From Quadrisphaera sp. RL12-1S (GTDB lineage: Bacteria; Actinomycetota; Actinomycetes; Actinomycetales; Quadrisphaeraceae), in NCBI RefSeq assembly GCF_014270065.1, contig NZ_JACNME010000005.1:248001-312000 (forward strand): a stretch of DNA of 64,000 nt, written 5' to 3'. Both the position numbers and the translations under genes were made by a program. Of this stretch, positions 44,728-51,900 are shown piece after piece; within the stretch, counting starts at the first letter, position 1; each line of letters begins with the position of its first letter. The notes beneath the pieces were generated by a model. The model searched no databases, had not been told where the DNA came from, and saw only the letters and a program-made list of their open reading frames with translations.

Positions 44728-45825
44728 GTGACCACCACCGACGACGCCCCCGCCGTCGACGCGGCCGTCGACAACGTGACCGGCCTCGGCGCGATCCAGT
44801 CGGGCGCTGCCCGCGTGGACGTCAGCGAGAAGGCGATGATCAACTCGCGCGCCGACGTCAACCAGCTGCTGCCGCTGAAGTACGGCTGGGCGTGGGAGAA
44901 GTACCTCGCCGGCTGCAACAACCACTGGATGCCCACCGAGGTGTCCATGCAGGCCGACATCGCCCTGTGGAAGAGCCGCGACGGGCTCACCGAGGACGAG
45001 CGCCTCATGCTCAAGCGCAACCTCGGGTTCTTCGCCACCGCCGAGTCGCTGGTCGCGAACAACATCGTGCTGGCGGTCTACCGCCAGCTCACCAACCCCG
45101 AGTGCCGCCAGTACCTGCTGCGCCAGGCCTTCGAGGAGGCCGTGCACACGCACACCTTCCAGTACATCTGCACCAGCCTCGGCCTCGACGAGGGCGAGCT
45201 GTTCAACATGTACCGCGAGGTGCCCTCCATCACCGCCAAGGACGCGTGGGCGCTCAAGCACACCCGCAACCTCGAGTCGGGCGAGTTCTCCACCGGCACA
45301 CCCGAGGCCGACCAGGACTTCCTGCGCGACCTCATCGCCTTCTACGTGGTGTTCGAGGGCATGTGGTTCTACACCGGCTTCGCGCAGATCCTCAGCCTGG
45401 GCCGGCGCAACAAGATGGTCGGCATCGCCGAGCAGTACCAGTACATCCTGCGCGACGAGTCGATCCACCTGAACTTCGGCATCGACGTCATCAACCAGAT
45501 CAAGGCCGAGAACCCGCACCTGTGGTCCGCGGAGTTCCAGGCCGAGGTGCGCGGGATGCTCAAGGAGGCCTGCGAGCTGGAGATCGACTACGGCCGCGAG
45601 ACGATGCCCCGCGGCATCCTCGGGCTGAACTCCGACCTCACCTCCGAGTACATGCGGTTCATCACCAACCGCCGCTGCGGGCAGCTGGGCCTGGCCGAGG
45701 TGTTCCCCCCGGCCGAGAACCCCTTCCCGTGGATGAGCGAGACGATGGACCTCAAGAAGGAGAAGAACTTCTTCGAGACCCGCGTCATCGAGTACCAGAC
45801 CGGCGGCGGCCTGGCCTGGGACTGA
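44728..45825 (+). CDS. nrdB: Class Ic-like ribonucleotide reductase small subunit (Phe replaces radical Tyr)
   Basis: A 365-residue metal-cofactor subunit that generates the oxidant for NrdA. Metal ligands can be read as E106 (TAESLV), E137 and H140 (EEAVH), E210 (VFEGMW), E244 and H247 (DESIH). The residue four after H140, where class Ia/Ib enzymes have the radical Tyr, is F144 (HTHTF), and the first ligand is Glu instead of Asp. Ligand spacings (31, 34, 38, 104, 138 residues from E106) equal those I know for Chlamydia trachomatis NrdB (E89, E120, H123, F127, E193, E227). This points to a Mn(IV)/Fe(III) cofactor. GGAGGAG precedes the GTG start. Confidence 0.95.
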   Translation: MTTTDDAPAVDAAVDNVTGLGAIQSGAARVDVSEKAMINSRADVNQLLPLKYGWAWEKYLAGCNNHWMPTEVSMQADIALWKSRDGLTEDERLMLKRNLGFFATAESLVANNIVLAVYRQLTNPECRQYLLRQAFEEAVHTHTFQYICTSLGLDEGELFNMYREVPSITAKDAWALKHTRNLESGEFSTGTPEADQDFLRDLIAFYVVFEGMWFYTGFAQILSLGRRNKMVGIAEQYQYILRDESIHLNFGIDVINQIKAENPHLWSAEFQAEVRGMLKEACELEIDYGRETMPRGILGLNSDLTSEYMRFITNRRCGQLGLAEVFPPAENPFPWMSETMDLKKEKNFFETRVIEYQTGGGLAWD

Positions 45826-45838
45826 CCTCCTCCCGCGC

Positions 45839-45881
45839 ACGGCGGCCCGTCACCTCCCCCGAGGAGGTGGCGGGCCGCCGT
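45839..45881 (+). terminator. Terminator of the nrdAB operon
   Basis: A 19-bp stem (45839-45857 with 45863-45881) with one G-U pair and a 5-nt loop begins 13 nt after the nrdB stop. It closes the operon before the repeat-rich region that follows. Confidence 0.85.
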
Positions 45882-45902
45882 CGTCGTCCCCGCCCTCCCT
45901 CA

Positions 45903-45927
45903 TCCCGCACTCGCGCACCCCAGTGCT
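45903..45927 (+). repeat. Left copy of a perfect 25-bp inverted repeat
   Basis: This 25-bp sequence (begins TCCCGCACTCGCGC, ends CAGTGCT) is the exact reverse complement of 47023-47047. The pair is 1.1 kb apart and encloses the DUF559 gene. A shared 12-bp core, CCCGCACTCGCG, recurs at 45946. Confidence 0.9.
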
Positions 45928-45945
45928 CCTCCAACGCCCCTCCAG

Positions 45946-45971
45946 CCCGCACTCGCGTCACCGAGTGCGGG
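45946..45971. repeat. Palindromic hairpin element
   Basis: CCCGCACTCG, six bases (CGTCAC), CGAGTGCGGG: a perfect 10-bp stem between the left 25-bp repeat and the DUF559 gene. It shares its CCCGCACTCG arm with that repeat. Confidence 0.8.
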
Positions 45972-46060
45972 TGGCGTGGGCAGTGGCGGCGAACAGCGGT
46001 CGTCCACAGCCTGGGCGCACACGCCAGCGCGGCGACCGCCGGACCGGCGACAGTGCGCGG

Positions 46061-46951
46061 GTGCCCTCCCGACACAGCCCCTGGCCAGACCACCTGCCCG
46101 ACGTCTTCCTCGGCTCCGAGCTCGTCGCCCAGGGCGCGCTCACCAGGGCCCAGCTGCGCGACCCCCGCGTGCGCCGGTTGTTCGTCAACGTCTACGCCCC
46201 CCGCTACCTGGAGCCTGACCACGGCCTCCACTGCCGAGGAGCCTCGCTGGTCGTCCCGTCGTCCGCGCGGCTCACAGGCCGGTCGATGGCGACCGTCCTG
46301 GGGGCGCGCCTGCGCTCGGGCGGGGACGCGGTGGAGTTCGTCGTCCCCCACCGGGACCGCCGGCCTGGCCCGACCGGCATCACTCTGCGCGGAGCAGTGC
46401 GCGGCCCGCTGGGCAGCGGCTACTGGCGTGGAGTCGCGCTGGCGAGCCCGGAACGCATGGCCTTCGACCTGGCGGCGGGGCACCCCGAGGAGGAGGCGGT
46501 CGCCCACCTCGACGCCGCGCTCGGGCTGGCGCTCTTCGAGAAGGCGACGGCGAGCGCGTGGCTCTCGGGGCGGCACGAGGACCACGTCGTCGGAGCGCGC
46601 GCGGCGGTGGCCCTCGCCGACGGTCGTGCGGGGTCTCCACCGGAGTCACGTCTGCGGGTCCGCCTGGTGAGAGCAGACCTCGGCGTCACCGTCGAACCGC
46701 AGCACGTCGTGACCCACCTCGGCCGCTTCGTGGCGAGGGTCGACCTGGCGATCGTCGAGCTCAGGATCGCCATCGAGTACGACGGCGCCTGGCACGGGCT
46801 CCTGGCCGACCAGCTGGCCAAGGACCGCCAGCGGCTCGACCGCCTGCGAGAAGCCGGGTGGATCGTCGTCCACGTGACCGCGGAGACGATGCGCGAGCGC
46901 GGCGCCGCCGTCGACGCGGTCCGCCGCGCCATCGCCCAGCGCCGTTCCTGA
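46061..46951 (+). CDS. DUF559-type endonuclease-domain protein
   Basis: A 296-residue protein. The N-terminal part (SELVAQGALTRAQLRDPRVRRLF) resembles the AbiEi-like winged-helix region found in related actinobacterial proteins. The C-terminal part (about 215-290) is DUF559/Vsr-like, with DLAIVELRIAIEYDGAWH and LDRLREAGWIVVHVTAETM. That fits the PD-(D/E)xK nuclease pattern (E/Y-D then a basic region). GTG 46061 is the likeliest start, with no clear ribosome-binding site. It stands alone and is bracketed by palindromic repeats and a 25-bp inverted repeat. A DNA-modifying role is family-based; no activity is shown. Confidence 0.75.
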   Translation: MPSRHSPWPDHLPDVFLGSELVAQGALTRAQLRDPRVRRLFVNVYAPRYLEPDHGLHCRGASLVVPSSARLTGRSMATVLGARLRSGGDAVEFVVPHRDRRPGPTGITLRGAVRGPLGSGYWRGVALASPERMAFDLAAGHPEEEAVAHLDAALGLALFEKATASAWLSGRHEDHVVGARAAVALADGRAGSPPESRLRVRLVRADLGVTVEPQHVVTHLGRFVARVDLAIVELRIAIEYDGAWHGLLADQLAKDRQRLDRLREAGWIVVHVTAETMRERGAAVDAVRRAIAQRRS

Positions 46952-46980
46952 GACCCGCCGCCCTCGCGAGGCCATGAAGC

Positions 46981-47002
46981 CGCACTCCCGTGCCTGAGTG
47001 CG
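46981..47002. repeat. Palindromic hairpin element downstream of the DUF559 gene
   Basis: CGCACTC, eight bases, GAGTGCG: a 7-bp stem related to the element at 45946-45971. It lies 29 nt after the DUF559 stop and just before the right 25-bp repeat. Confidence 0.65.
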
Positions 47003-47022
47003 CCTTCACGGGGGTCTGCAGC

Positions 47023-47047
47023 AGCACTGGGGTGCGCGAGTGCGGGA
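47023..47047 (-). repeat. Right copy of the 25-bp inverted repeat
   Basis: The exact reverse complement of 45903-45927, without mismatch. Flanking bases on both sides differ, so the identity stops at 25 bp. Confidence 0.9.
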
Positions 47048-47177
47048 GGGGCGGCGCCACCGAGGGAGCGGCGATCTCGGGATGCGGGGCCGCGCAGCGG
47101 GTGGGATGTTGGGCAGTTCGTGCGGATTCCACCCCACCTCGCCCCGGGGCGCGCAGACGCCGTTATCGTTCCGTGAC

Positions 47178-47465
47178 ATGTGCCGGAACATCCGCACGCT
47201 GCACAACCTCGAGCCGGCGACGACGCACGACGAGGTCCACGCGGCTGCGCTGCAGTACGTCCGCAAGGTGGCGGGCACGACCAAGCCCTCGCGCGCCAAC
47301 GCGGACGCCTTCGACCGCGCGGTCGCCGAGGTCGCCCACGCCACCGAGCACCTCCTGGAGGCGCTCACCACCACCGCGCCCCCGCGGGACCGGGAGGTCC
47401 TCGCCGCCCAGGCCCGCACCCGTGCCGCCCAGCGCTACGGCTCCACCGAAGCGGTGGCACCGTAG
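47178..47465 (+). CDS. DUF2277 domain protein
   Basis: A 95-residue cytoplasmic protein beginning MCRNIRTLHNLEPATTHDEV, the highly conserved start of DUF2277 proteins, followed by ALQYVRKVAGTTKPSRAN and a helical tail. The ATG has no ribosome-binding site. TATCGT at 47164-47169 ends 8 nt before it, so it may be leaderless. DUF2277 has no assigned function to my knowledge. It lies 71 nt before the smpB start. Confidence 0.9.
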   Translation: MCRNIRTLHNLEPATTHDEVHAAALQYVRKVAGTTKPSRANADAFDRAVAEVAHATEHLLEALTTTAPPRDREVLAAQARTRAAQRYGSTEAVAP

Positions 47466-47536
47466 CCCGCCGCGGTGCCGGCGCCTGGGCGCGCCAGGCC
47501 AAGCCGTCCCGCCCCCGGGAGGACGGCCTGCGCCTG

Positions 47537-48007
47537 GTGGCCCGCAACAAGCGCGCCGCGCACGACTACCTGCTCACCCACCGCTACGAGGCGGGCGTGG
47601 TGCTCGTCGGCACCGAGGTGAAGGCCCTGCGCGAGGGCCGGGCCTCGCTGTCGGAGAGCTGGGTCGAGATCGACGACGCCGGGGAGGCCTGGCTGCACGG
47701 CGCGCACATCCCCGAGTACTCCCAGGGCAGCTGGACCAACCACTCCGCTCGGCGCCCGCGCAAGCTGCTGCTGCACGCCGCGCAGCTGCGGCGCCTCGCG
47801 GAGAGCTCGCGCGAGGGCGGCTGGACCGTGGTCCCGACCAGCCTGTACTTCCTCGGGTCGTGGGTGAAGGTCGAGGTGGCCGTGGCCCGCGGCAAGGCCG
47901 AGCACGACAAGCGCCAGGCGCTGCGCGAGCGCCAGGACGCCCGCGAGGCCGAGCGCGTCATGGCAGCCCACCGCCGCAGCACCAGGGGCGCCCGTGCTGC
48001 GTCGTGA
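47537..48007 (+). CDS. smpB: SsrA-binding protein SmpB (start uncertain)
   Basis: SmpB binds tmRNA and brings it to stalled ribosomes for trans-translation. The 156 residues from GTG 47537 include the hallmark YEAGVVLVGTEVKALREGRAS, given here as about 18-38, then AHIPEYSQGSWTNHSARRPRKLLLH and the basic C-terminal tail KRQALRERQDAREAERVM. Similarity clearly extends upstream of this GTG (PREDGLRLVARNK), where the frame has no ATG, GTG or TTG for more than 300 nt. A CTG at 47528, five bases after GGGAGGA, would fit the usual N-terminus. No tmRNA gene was seen nearby. Confidence 0.9.
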   Translation: MARNKRAAHDYLLTHRYEAGVVLVGTEVKALREGRASLSESWVEIDDAGEAWLHGAHIPEYSQGSWTNHSARRPRKLLLHAAQLRRLAESSREGGWTVVPTSLYFLGSWVKVEVAVARGKAEHDKRQALRERQDAREAERVMAAHRRSTRGARAAS

Positions 48008-48725
48008 CGCCGTGCGGGCGGGCGGGGGCCGCAGCTGGTCGCGCCGGCTGCAGCTGGCCAGCGCCGGTGTCGCCGCGGTGGTGCTGCTGTGGCCCGTGGC
48101 CGACATCGCCGTCAACACGGCCTGGTCGCACCGGCGCGTCGACGCCGGCCACCTGGACGCCGTCGTCGTCCTCGGCTCCAGCCTGGACGCGGGCAGGGTG
48201 ACGCCGCTGCTGGAGAGCCGCGCCGTGCGCGCGGCGGAGCTGGTCGACCAGGCCCGCCGCGAGGGAGGCGACCCGTGGGTGGTCACCAGCGGCGGCGTCA
48301 CCGGGCCCACGGCGTTCGACGCGCAGCCGGTCTCGGAGGCGGAGGCGCTGGGCGAGCGCCTGGTGGAGCTCGGGGTGGACCGGCGCCGCCTCCTGCTGGA
48401 GGAGCGCGCGCTGACCACCGCGGACAACCTCGCCTACGCGCTGCCGCTGCTCACCCGCACCGACCCCGCGGTGCACCGGGTGGCGGTGGTCACCTCCGAC
48501 GGCCACGTGGCCCGGGTGCGGCTGCTGCTGCGGCGGGCCATCGCCGACGGCCGCGTCCAGGACCGCTACGACGTCACCTTCGTCGGTGCCTGGACCCCGC
48601 TGGAGGACGTGCGCGCCGCCCTGCTGCGCGAGGTGGGCCTGGTGGCCGGCCAGCGCGCCGACACGGCCGTGACCTCAGCGGTGCGGCAGTCGCGGCGCTG
48701 GAGCGGCACGGCCGACCCCGTCTGA
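47994..48725 (+). CDS. YdcF/ElyC-like DUF218 membrane protein
   Basis: A 243-residue protein with one N-terminal membrane helix (about 20-40) and a DUF218 domain outside or at the membrane. The family motifs AVVVLGSSLDAG, VVTSGGVTG and LEERALTTADNLAYALPLL are present. DUF218 members such as ElyC and SanA are linked to envelope integrity. The start overlaps the smpB tail by 14 nt, suggesting co-transcription. The biochemical activity is unknown. Confidence 0.85.
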   Translation: MLRRDAVRAGGGRSWSRRLQLASAGVAAVVLLWPVADIAVNTAWSHRRVDAGHLDAVVVLGSSLDAGRVTPLLESRAVRAAELVDQARREGGDPWVVTSGGVTGPTAFDAQPVSEAEALGERLVELGVDRRRLLLEERALTTADNLAYALPLLTRTDPAVHRVAVVTSDGHVARVRLLLRRAIADGRVQDRYDVTFVGAWTPLEDVRAALLREVGLVAGQRADTAVTSAVRQSRRWSGTADPV

Positions 48726-48863
48726 GCGCAGCAGCGCCACCACCACGTGGCCCGTCCAGGACGAGGGCGGGGACGCGGTGGGCTCCACGGCGGTCACCGT
48801 GCCACGCCGCTCGCCGCCGCGGGGGCCTGCGCGCGCACGCGGCGGGTCTGTGACGCTGTCCGC

Positions 48864-49808
48864 GTGGAGACGCCCCCCGCCGACGCCCCCGCCCCGTCCA
48901 GCGGTGCCGCCGCGCACCGCTTCGACCCGCAGCGGGTCGCGGAGGCGGTGGTGGCCGCCGAGACCTCGATGGACCGCCTCGACGCCGTGCGCGCGCAGGT
49001 GGCCGGGGGCGCCGCGAACACCCACGGCGGTGACCCGGGGCTTCACCGCAACCGCAGCACGGTGGTGCGCCACGCGGTGAACTACCTGGTGGCCGCGAGC
49101 GCGGCGCGGGCGCTGGTCCCGTCGCAGGTGCTGACCGGTCCCGTCGTCGACGTGGGCGCCGGGACGGGCGCCTTCTCGCCGCTGCTCGCCGACCGGCTGG
49201 GGCGCGAGCTGCACGTGGTCGACACCGACCCCCGGCACACGGCGCTGGCGGCCGCCGCCTTCCCGGGCACGGGCGTGCACACCGACCTGGCCGCGTGCCC
49301 GCGCGGCGCGGTGGTCACCGCCATGGAGGTCATCGAGCACCTGGAGCCCGCGGACCAGGTCGGCTTCGTGGCGTCGCTGGCCGCGGCGGTGCTGCCGGGC
49401 GGGGCGCTGGTGCTGTCCACCCCTGACGAGTCCGGCTACCCGCGCGGCTGGTCCGGGTACGCCCCGCACGTGGGCCCGGTGGACGCGGCGGGCCTGGCGC
49501 GCGCGGTCTCGCGGGGCACCGGCGGGTGGCCGGTGACCGTGCTGCGGGTGGACGGCCCGACCTTCTCCCTCACGCCGGTGGGAGCGCTGGTGCAGGGCAC
49601 GGCCAACCGCGCGTGGAACCTCGTCTCCGGCGTGGCCACCGGTCTCGAGCCGCTCGTGACCGGGCTGCTGCACCGGGTGACCAGGGACCGTCCGGCCGCG
49701 GCCGTGCCGCCCGAGGGCTCCTGGCGCGTGCGGGCGGTGGGCGACGACGACGGCGGGTGGCGCGCCGGCACCGGCCTGCTCGCCGTCGCGACAGCCCCAC
49801 CCGCCTGA
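48864..49808 (+). CDS. Class I SAM-dependent methyltransferase
   Basis: A 314-residue methyltransferase with motif I VVDVGAGTGAFSPLLAD (about 95-111), an acidic residue in LHVVDTDPRHT, and the motif AMEVIEHLEPAD usual for UbiE/Hen1-type enzymes. An upstream stretch, TVVRHAVNYLVAASAARALV, forms the lid. The GTG 48864 start lacks a ribosome-binding site. The acceptor molecule is unknown, and its neighbours do not suggest one. Confidence 0.8.
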   Translation: METPPADAPAPSSGAAAHRFDPQRVAEAVVAAETSMDRLDAVRAQVAGGAANTHGGDPGLHRNRSTVVRHAVNYLVAASAARALVPSQVLTGPVVDVGAGTGAFSPLLADRLGRELHVVDTDPRHTALAAAAFPGTGVHTDLAACPRGAVVTAMEVIEHLEPADQVGFVASLAAAVLPGGALVLSTPDESGYPRGWSGYAPHVGPVDAAGLARAVSRGTGGWPVTVLRVDGPTFSLTPVGALVQGTANRAWNLVSGVATGLEPLVTGLLHRVTRDRPAAAVPPEGSWRVRAVGDDDGGWRAGTGLLAVATAPPA

Positions 49809-49821
49809 CCTGCCCGCGCCG

Positions 49822-50784
49822 TCAGAGGGAGAGCAGCTCCGTGGCCGACGCCAGCAGGTGGCGCAGGTGCTCGCGGTTCTGCGCGGCCACGCTGAGGCCG
49901 TCGCCGCCGTAGTGCTCGCAGCAGAACGGGCCCGTGAACCCCACGCGCAGCGCCTCCTCCACCGCCCACCGGTAGTCGATGACCCCCAGGGCCAGCGGGG
50001 CCGGCGCGGTGGCGTAGGAGCCGGTGGCCGGGTCGTGGTCGCGGTAGTAGTTCTTGACGTGCCAGAAGTTGGCGTGCGGGAGCACCGCGGCCAGCTGCTC
50101 GCGCCACGGCTGCACGGGCCGGTGGAGCCGGATGATGTTGGCGACGTCGGGGTTGAGGCCCACGTTGGGCAGCCCGACCGCCTCCTTGAGCCTCACGGAC
50201 GACTCGGGAGTGCCGAGGTAGGTGTCCTCGTACATCTCCAGGCTCAGCTGCAGGCCCAGCTCCCCCGCGCGCCGGCCGAGCGCGGTGAACCGCTCCACGG
50301 CCAGGTCGAAGGCCGCGCCGCCGTCGGTCTGCGGGTCGGGGTCGGCGAGGCCCTGCTCCAGCCAGAACCACTCCGCGGCCTTCTGCGCGTCGGTGAGCAC
50401 CGGCAGCAGCCCGGCCGAGACCACCGTGGTCCCCAGCTCGGCCGCCGCGACCAGCGTGCGCTCGAGGTAGGCCTGGTTGGCCTCCGCCTCCCCGGCGTCG
50501 GGGGCGATGGGGCTGCGGCGGGCCGTGGTGATGGCGGTGACGCCGAGGCCCTCCTCGGCCAGCAGGCGCTTCAGCAGCCCGAGCCGCTCGGGCGAGAGGT
50601 CGCCGGGGCGCACCCAGGAGTCGGTGAGGTCGACGTGGTCGAACCCGGCCAGGCGCACGCGGCGCAGCACGCGGCGCCACTCCACCTCGGGGGCCTCCTG
50701 GGCGGGCGTGCCGTCGGCCAGCACCGGCGGCGCCTGCAGCAGCGCGGCTCCGATGGGCCAGGTGGCGGGGTCGGGCGTGCTCAC
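49822..50784 (-). CDS. Sugar phosphate isomerase/epimerase, TIM barrel
   Basis: A 320-residue xylose-isomerase-like TIM barrel. Candidate metal ligands lie in LSLEMYEDTYL, LNPDVANI, WHVKNYYRD and CCEHYGG. The GTG start overlaps the stop of the dehydrogenase gene (GTGA), so both are made together. The pair suggests a sugar or sugar-acid pathway. It is not closely related to the barrel at 33059-33865. Confidence 0.85.
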   Translation of the reverse strand: MSTPDPATWPIGAALLQAPPVLADGTPAQEAPEVEWRRVLRRVRLAGFDHVDLTDSWVRPGDLSPERLGLLKRLLAEEGLGVTAITTARRSPIAPDAGEAEANQAYLERTLVAAAELGTTVVSAGLLPVLTDAQKAAEWFWLEQGLADPDPQTDGGAAFDLAVERFTALGRRAGELGLQLSLEMYEDTYLGTPESSVRLKEAVGLPNVGLNPDVANIIRLHRPVQPWREQLAAVLPHANFWHVKNYYRDHDPATGSYATAPAPLALGVIDYRWAVEEALRVGFTGPFCCEHYGGDGLSVAAQNREHLRHLLASATELLSL

Positions 50785-51845
50785 GGGCGGGCCTCCTGCT
50801 CGGCGACGACGTCGGGGTCCTGCGCTGGTGCGTCCGGGTGGGCGTGCGCCAGCTCGGCCAGCAGCTGGCCCTGCCGGGCGTAGGCGAGGTCCCGGTAGGC
50901 GATCATCCTCGCCAGCTTCTCGGGGTCGCCGTGCACCGTGAACCCCTCACCGTTCTTGGCGCCGTGCGCACCGGCGTCGACGAGGTCGGTGAGGGCCTTC
51001 GGCGGGGAGATCCGCTCGCCGTAGGCCTCCTCCATGATCTTCATGCCGAGGACGTAGACGTCCAGCCCGGCCATGTCGGCGATGGCGAACGGCCCGAAGT
51101 ACGGGTACCGGAAGCCGAACGTGGTCGAGACGATCGTGTCGACGGCCTCCGGGGTCGCCACGCCCTCCGCCACGATGTCGGCAGCCTCCTTGAAGAGCAC
51201 GTACTGCAGGCGGTTGAGCACGAACCCGGGGGTGTCGGCCACCTGCGCCGAGCGCCGCCCGGCCCGCTCGAGCATCTCCTGCACCACCGGCAGGACGGCG
51301 GCGTCGGTCGCCTCGCCCACCACCAGCTCCACGCCGGGGATGAACGGCGCCGGGTTGGACCAGTGCACGGTGAGGAAGCGCTCCGGGCGGACGACCGCGG
51401 GCGCGAGGACCTTGACGGGGATGGTGGAGGTGTTCGTCCCGATGATGGCGTCGGGGCGGGCCGCGGCGGAGGCGCGGGCCAGCACGTCGTGCTTGACCTC
51501 GACCTTCTCGAAGACCACCTCGTGGACGAAGTCGACGTCGGCCACGGCCTCCTCCACGGACGTGGCGGCGCGCAGGTTGGCCGCCACGCGCTCGGCGTCG
51601 CCGGGGGCGAACAGGCCCTGCTCCTCGTAGGTGCGGGCCTCGGCCAGCAGGCGCTCGAGCTGGCGGGCCGCGGCCTCGGCGGAGACGTCCGCGAGGACGA
51701 CGGGCAGGCCGGTGCGCGCCATCGACTGCGCGATGCCCCCGCCCATGTACCCGGCGCCCACCACGGCGGCCGTCTCGATGCGCCGCACCACGGGGGTGCC
51801 GGCGGAGGTGACGGGGTCGGCTGAGTTGTCGTCGGTGACGCTCAC
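50781..51845 (-). CDS. 3-hydroxyacyl-CoA-dehydrogenase-type oxidoreductase
   Basis: A 354-residue dehydrogenase. The NAD-binding motif is AVVGAGYMGGGIAQSMA (about 27-43). The catalytic His region is VHWSNPAPFIPGVELV, where the family usually has HFFNP, and the C-terminal domain starts DTPGFVLNRL. The altered active-site stretch and the coupled sugar isomerase suggest a hydroxy acid or sugar-acid substrate (as for L-gulonate or carnitine dehydrogenases) rather than an acyl-CoA. GTG 51845 gives the natural N-terminus. The chemistry is inferred from family. Confidence 0.85.
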   Translation of the reverse strand: MSVTDDNSADPVTSAGTPVVRRIETAAVVGAGYMGGGIAQSMARTGLPVVLADVSAEAAARQLERLLAEARTYEEQGLFAPGDAERVAANLRAATSVEEAVADVDFVHEVVFEKVEVKHDVLARASAAARPDAIIGTNTSTIPVKVLAPAVVRPERFLTVHWSNPAPFIPGVELVVGEATDAAVLPVVQEMLERAGRRSAQVADTPGFVLNRLQYVLFKEAADIVAEGVATPEAVDTIVSTTFGFRYPYFGPFAIADMAGLDVYVLGMKIMEEAYGERISPPKALTDLVDAGAHGAKNGEGFTVHGDPEKLARMIAYRDLAYARQGQLLAELAHAHPDAPAQDPDVVAEQEARP

Positions 51846-51900
51846 GGTGCCCAGCCTGCCGGGCCCGCCGACCGACCGCGCGGTAGGGGTCGGTCGAGGG

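Noticed and set aside
45882-47177. CRISPR array from the repeated CGCACTCG motifs
   Set aside because: The copies are few, alternate in orientation, and are not separated by spacers of constant length.
47178-48007. tmRNA (ssrA) gene near smpB
   Set aside because: No tRNA-like ends or tag-coding stretch were seen; the space is filled with coding sequence.
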